8,609 nt of DNA. Source: Clostridiales bacterium. Its GTDB lineage: Bacteria > Bacillota_A > Clostridia > Lachnospirales > Lachnospiraceae. The first letter of the stretch is position 1, and every line of letters starts with the position of its first letter. The stretch spans positions 1 to 8,609 of the forward strand of contig JASKJZ010000088.1 of assembly GCA_030154385.1 (NCBI GenBank), given 5' to 3'. The notes under the pieces are model-generated. The model worked only from the letters and a program-made list of their open reading frames with translations. It had not been told where the DNA came from and did no database searches. The position numbers and the translations under genes were made by a program. Shown piece after piece: positions 6,875-8,609 of the stretch.

Positions 6875-7318
6875 TTATTTAAACTCTTCTGGGTTAAACT
6901 CCTTTTGTCTATGCTTCGATAGTTTTTTCATAATGCGAACAAACTCTTTTGCGTCCTGTTCGCCTAAATACTCCAACATATTAATTGTGATACGCATAAC
7001 CATTTCTTGGTGCCTATTCGCTTCTTTTTTCCCCTCTTCGGTTAACTCAATCAAAATTCGTCTTCGGTCCTCCACATCGATTTTACGCTCGATAAATCCC
7101 TTTTTTTCCAGACTATTGAGTGTAGCCGCAATCCTTGCAGAAGATATTTCCATTGCGTTGCTGATATCACTTGGAATTACATTTCCTTCATGCTCGGAGA
7201 TATAGAATAATACAAAGCTTTCTCCTTGCATGGAATCATTTATTTTTTTCTGTCCCTTGCTTCGGTGCATCTGGTGCATCATTTCCATAAATTCTTTTGC
7301 TAGTTCCCTATAGTCCAT
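6875..7318 (-). CDS. MarR-family transcriptional regulator
   Basis: A 147-residue winged-helix DNA-binding protein, the usual length for MarR. Helices at about 1-45 and 100-147 should form the dimer interface. The recognition region is about 48-73 (PSDISNAMEISSARIAATLNSLEKKG), and the wing follows at 76-92 with the conserved DVEDRRRILIELTEEG. There is no cysteine, so it is not a thiol redox sensor like OhrR; release by a bound ligand is more likely. The ATG at 7318 follows AAGG at a spacing of 7. Its promoter (7355-7382) carries a paired operator, and a second copy lies before the exporter genes. This suggests it represses itself and the exporter, as is common for MarR genes next to multidrug ABC transporters. 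The ligand is unknown. The gene ends in a hairpin before the exporter genes begin. Confidence 0.93.
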   Translation of the reverse strand: MDYRELAKEFMEMMHQMHRSKGQKKINDSMQGESFVLFYISEHEGNVIPSDISNAMEISSARIAATLNSLEKKGFIERKIDVEDRRRILIELTEEGKKEANRHQEMVMRITINMLEYLGEQDAKEFVRIMKKLSKHRQKEFNPEEFK

Positions 7319-7342
7319 CCTGACACCTTCTTTCTTATTTTG

Positions 7343-7371
7343 CTAACACTGTTAATTATACACACTATTAG
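7343..7371 (-). promoter_or_regulatory. paired MarR-type operator within the marR promoter
   Basis: Site one, CTAACACTGTTAA (7343-7355, centre 7349), has a perfect TAACA-C-TGTTA core and lies at the expected transcription start. Site two (7359-7371, centre 7365) has one good half, CTAATAGT on the minus strand, and fills the spacer between -35 and -10. The centres are 16 bp apart, as in the module at 6801-6829. Occupancy would block RNA polymerase, which fits autorepression. Confidence 0.65.
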
Positions 7372-7382
7372 TTTCTTGTCAA
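7355..7382 (-). promoter_or_regulatory. consensus sigma-A promoter of marR
   Basis: On the minus strand a perfect -35 TTGACA (7382-7377) and a perfect -10 TATAAT (7360-7355) are 16 bases apart. The start point should be near 7348, giving a leader of about 30 bases. So strong a promoter normally needs a repressor, and operator-like palindromes overlap it. Confidence 0.88.
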
Positions 7383-7396
7383 CCACTTTTTTTAAT

Positions 7397-7963
7397 TTAA
7401 ATGTATTTTTTTATTCCCTGCATCCAGGTTCTCATAACAATACGATGCGGCGTAATTTTTGCCAGGAATCTCTCCCAGTTCACAAATGCCCCATATACTG
7501 AAACGTCCCTTCCTCGTTTTGCATCTTTGATTGCTTTTCTTACGACAGAAGAAGCCTGTGCTAAGTGTGGGAATTCAACTGGTATACCATTTCGTGTCAG
7601 CTCTAACAAATCGCTTTTAATCCACCCTGGACAAGCAACCATCACGCTATAATGATTGATTAACCGGTTATACTCTTGCATGGAATAGACTTTCTTATGT
7701 TTTTTCCATCTGCGATTTAAAGATTTTAAATAGATCCATTCATGAAAATACATGGCACTATGTCTTGGGAAATCTTTTCGGGTAACTATAGTAAGGGGCT
7801 TTTGTTCAACTTTTTGATGAAGAATCTCTACTTTCTCTATTGTTTGACAAATTGCCTCCTCTAACGTCGTCTGTTCCAATTTTCCCAAGATGTCTACCTG
7901 TAAACAAATGTATACATTCGATGTAAATAGGTGCAAACGCTCCGTCTTTATCTCGTGTTTCAC
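7397..7963 (-). pseudogene. chimeric remnant: condensation-like N-terminus joined to the C-terminal third of a short-chain dehydrogenase
   Basis: An open frame of 188 codons that does not look like one intact protein. Residues 1-53 (SNVYICLQVDILGKLEQTTLEEAICQTIEKVEILHQKV) resemble the start of condensation or alcohol-acyltransferase domains. Residues 54-105 are basic and unassigned. Residues about 106-188 match the end of a short-chain dehydrogenase: VMVACPGWIKSDLLEL, then AQASSVVRKAIKDAKRGRDVSVYG and a LAKITPHRIVMRTW tail. The Rossmann motif TGxxxGxG and the catalytic YxxxK are absent, and no HHxxxDG acyltransferase motif is present. I infer internal deletions that fused remains of two genes once following tetR, with junctions near codons 53-56 and 105-106. 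The GTG start overlaps the tetR stop (GTGA) behind GGAGG at 7972-7968. An ATG at 7999 also opens the frame but lies inside tetR without a good binding site. It could instead be an expressed protein of unknown role. Confidence 0.5.
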
Positions 7964-8580
7964 GGCTCCTCCCCCTGCAAACAGGCATCCGTTAACCAAA
8001 TCCGCTTTAACTCCATCGCTTTCAGCATCTTATAATGCTTCGAAAATTGGCTCTTCAAGGCATATACATAAATTACACTCCAAAAAAAATCGACTAGCTC
8101 CATGACATCCCCCTCTATCACAGTACCCTCTTTTTGTCCCTGCTTCAGTATTTTTGCGGTATCAAGATATAAATCCGATTGATATAAGGACTGCCCTGCA
8201 TCGTATTGACTCTCTTCTAGCATTAATTGTGTATGTAAGGTAATCTTTGCCGCATAGATATCATCCTTCTCAAAGCTTTTTAAAATCTGATCCACTAATA
8301 TCTCAATTTTCTTTTTCGCTGAAATTGGAAGTAACGCTAAGGCTTTGATTTTAGCTTGCTCTTTCTCATTATTCGCCATCTGCTTGATTTCTTCATATAA
8401 TTCTTCTTTTGATTTAAAATAAACATAGATGGTTCCCTGTCCAATTCCAAGCTGTTTTGCTAAATCACTTATTTTGGTTTTTGCAAATCCATTTCTAGCA
8501 AAATATAGTGCAGATTCTCGTAAAATTTTACCTCTCATTTCTTCCCGTATTTCTTGACATCTTTTTTCAGACTTTGGCAT
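7960..8580 (-). CDS. TetR-family transcriptional regulator
   Basis: A 206-residue regulator, normal length for TetR. The N-terminal DNA-binding domain spans about 14-62; the helix-turn-helix is at 37-56 (ISDLAKQLGIGQGTIYVYFK), followed by the usual KSKEELYEEI. The helical ligand-binding part (about 80-200) is too variable to name a ligand. AGGAG lies 7 bases before the ATG at 8580, supporting this start. Its stop overlaps the GTG of the following remnant by 4 bases, so the two were probably translated together. TetR proteins often regulate the gene next to them; if that gene is dead, this regulator may be an orphan or act on genes beyond 8609. Only 29 bases upstream are in the window, so its promoter cannot be judged. 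No terminator is seen before the marR promoter, so some read-through into marR is possible. Confidence 0.92.
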   Translation of the reverse strand: MPKSEKRCQEIREEMRGKILRESALYFARNGFAKTKISDLAKQLGIGQGTIYVYFKSKEELYEEIKQMANNEKEQAKIKALALLPISAKKKIEILVDQILKSFEKDDIYAAKITLHTQLMLEESQYDAGQSLYQSDLYLDTAKILKQGQKEGTVIEGDVMELVDFFWSVIYVYALKSQFSKHYKMLKAMELKRIWLTDACLQGEEP

Positions 8581-8609
8581 TTGGTGGCTCCTTTTTTGAA
8601 TGAAAACCA

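Noticed and set aside
7397..7963. Frameshift as the cause of the mixed domains
   Set aside because: The pieces are contiguous in one frame with no leftover DNA that could encode the missing parts, so deletions explain it better.
7964..7999. Upstream ATG start for the chimeric frame
   Set aside because: It lies within the tetR coding region without a good Shine-Dalgarno site; the GTG at 7963 overlaps the tetR stop and follows GGAGG.

Overview
The window looks like chromosomal DNA of a low-GC Gram-positive bacterium, most likely in the Clostridia and possibly Lachnospiraceae. The evidence is the AT-rich intergenic DNA, strong Shine-Dalgarno sites, near-consensus sigma-A promoters, a YerB/DUF3048 lipoprotein and a heterodimeric ABC exporter with its own MarR regulator. 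The taxonomic call is inference. All eight genes read on the minus strand, so transcription runs from high to low coordinates. There is no RNA gene, CRISPR array or insertion sequence that I can see, and no stretch over about 300 bases lacks a gene.

Layout in transcription order. (1) 8580-7960: a TetR-family regulator. A GTG-started reading frame (7963-7397) overlaps it by 4 bases. This frame appears to be a decayed chimera: an N-terminal piece resembling a condensation/acyltransferase domain joined to the C-terminal third of a short-chain dehydrogenase. (2) 7382-3180: a MarR-regulated exporter unit, consisting of a consensus promoter, a marR-like gene, a hairpin, and two overlapping half-transporter genes of the TM287/TM288 type. 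One nucleotide-binding domain has the substitutions that mark a degenerate ATP site. (3) 3160-941: a putative promoter, a perfect 14-bp inverted repeat, an EamA-family permease made of two very similar 5-helix halves, the DUF3048 lipoprotein, and a terminator. (4) 902-1: a consensus promoter and the first 272 codons of a CheB/CheR hybrid chemotaxis-type protein, cut by the window edge.

The most notable pattern is a paired operator. Two 29-bp modules, one inside the marR promoter (7343-7371) and one just upstream of the exporter genes (6801-6829), each carry two copies of a YTAAYAGTRTTAG-like motif with centres exactly 16 bp apart. This suggests that the MarR protein controls both its own promoter and transcription entering the exporter genes. 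The hairpin between marR and the exporter may add partial termination. Other points of interest are the recently duplicated EamA permease, the inverted repeat in its leader, and the chimeric remnant after tetR.
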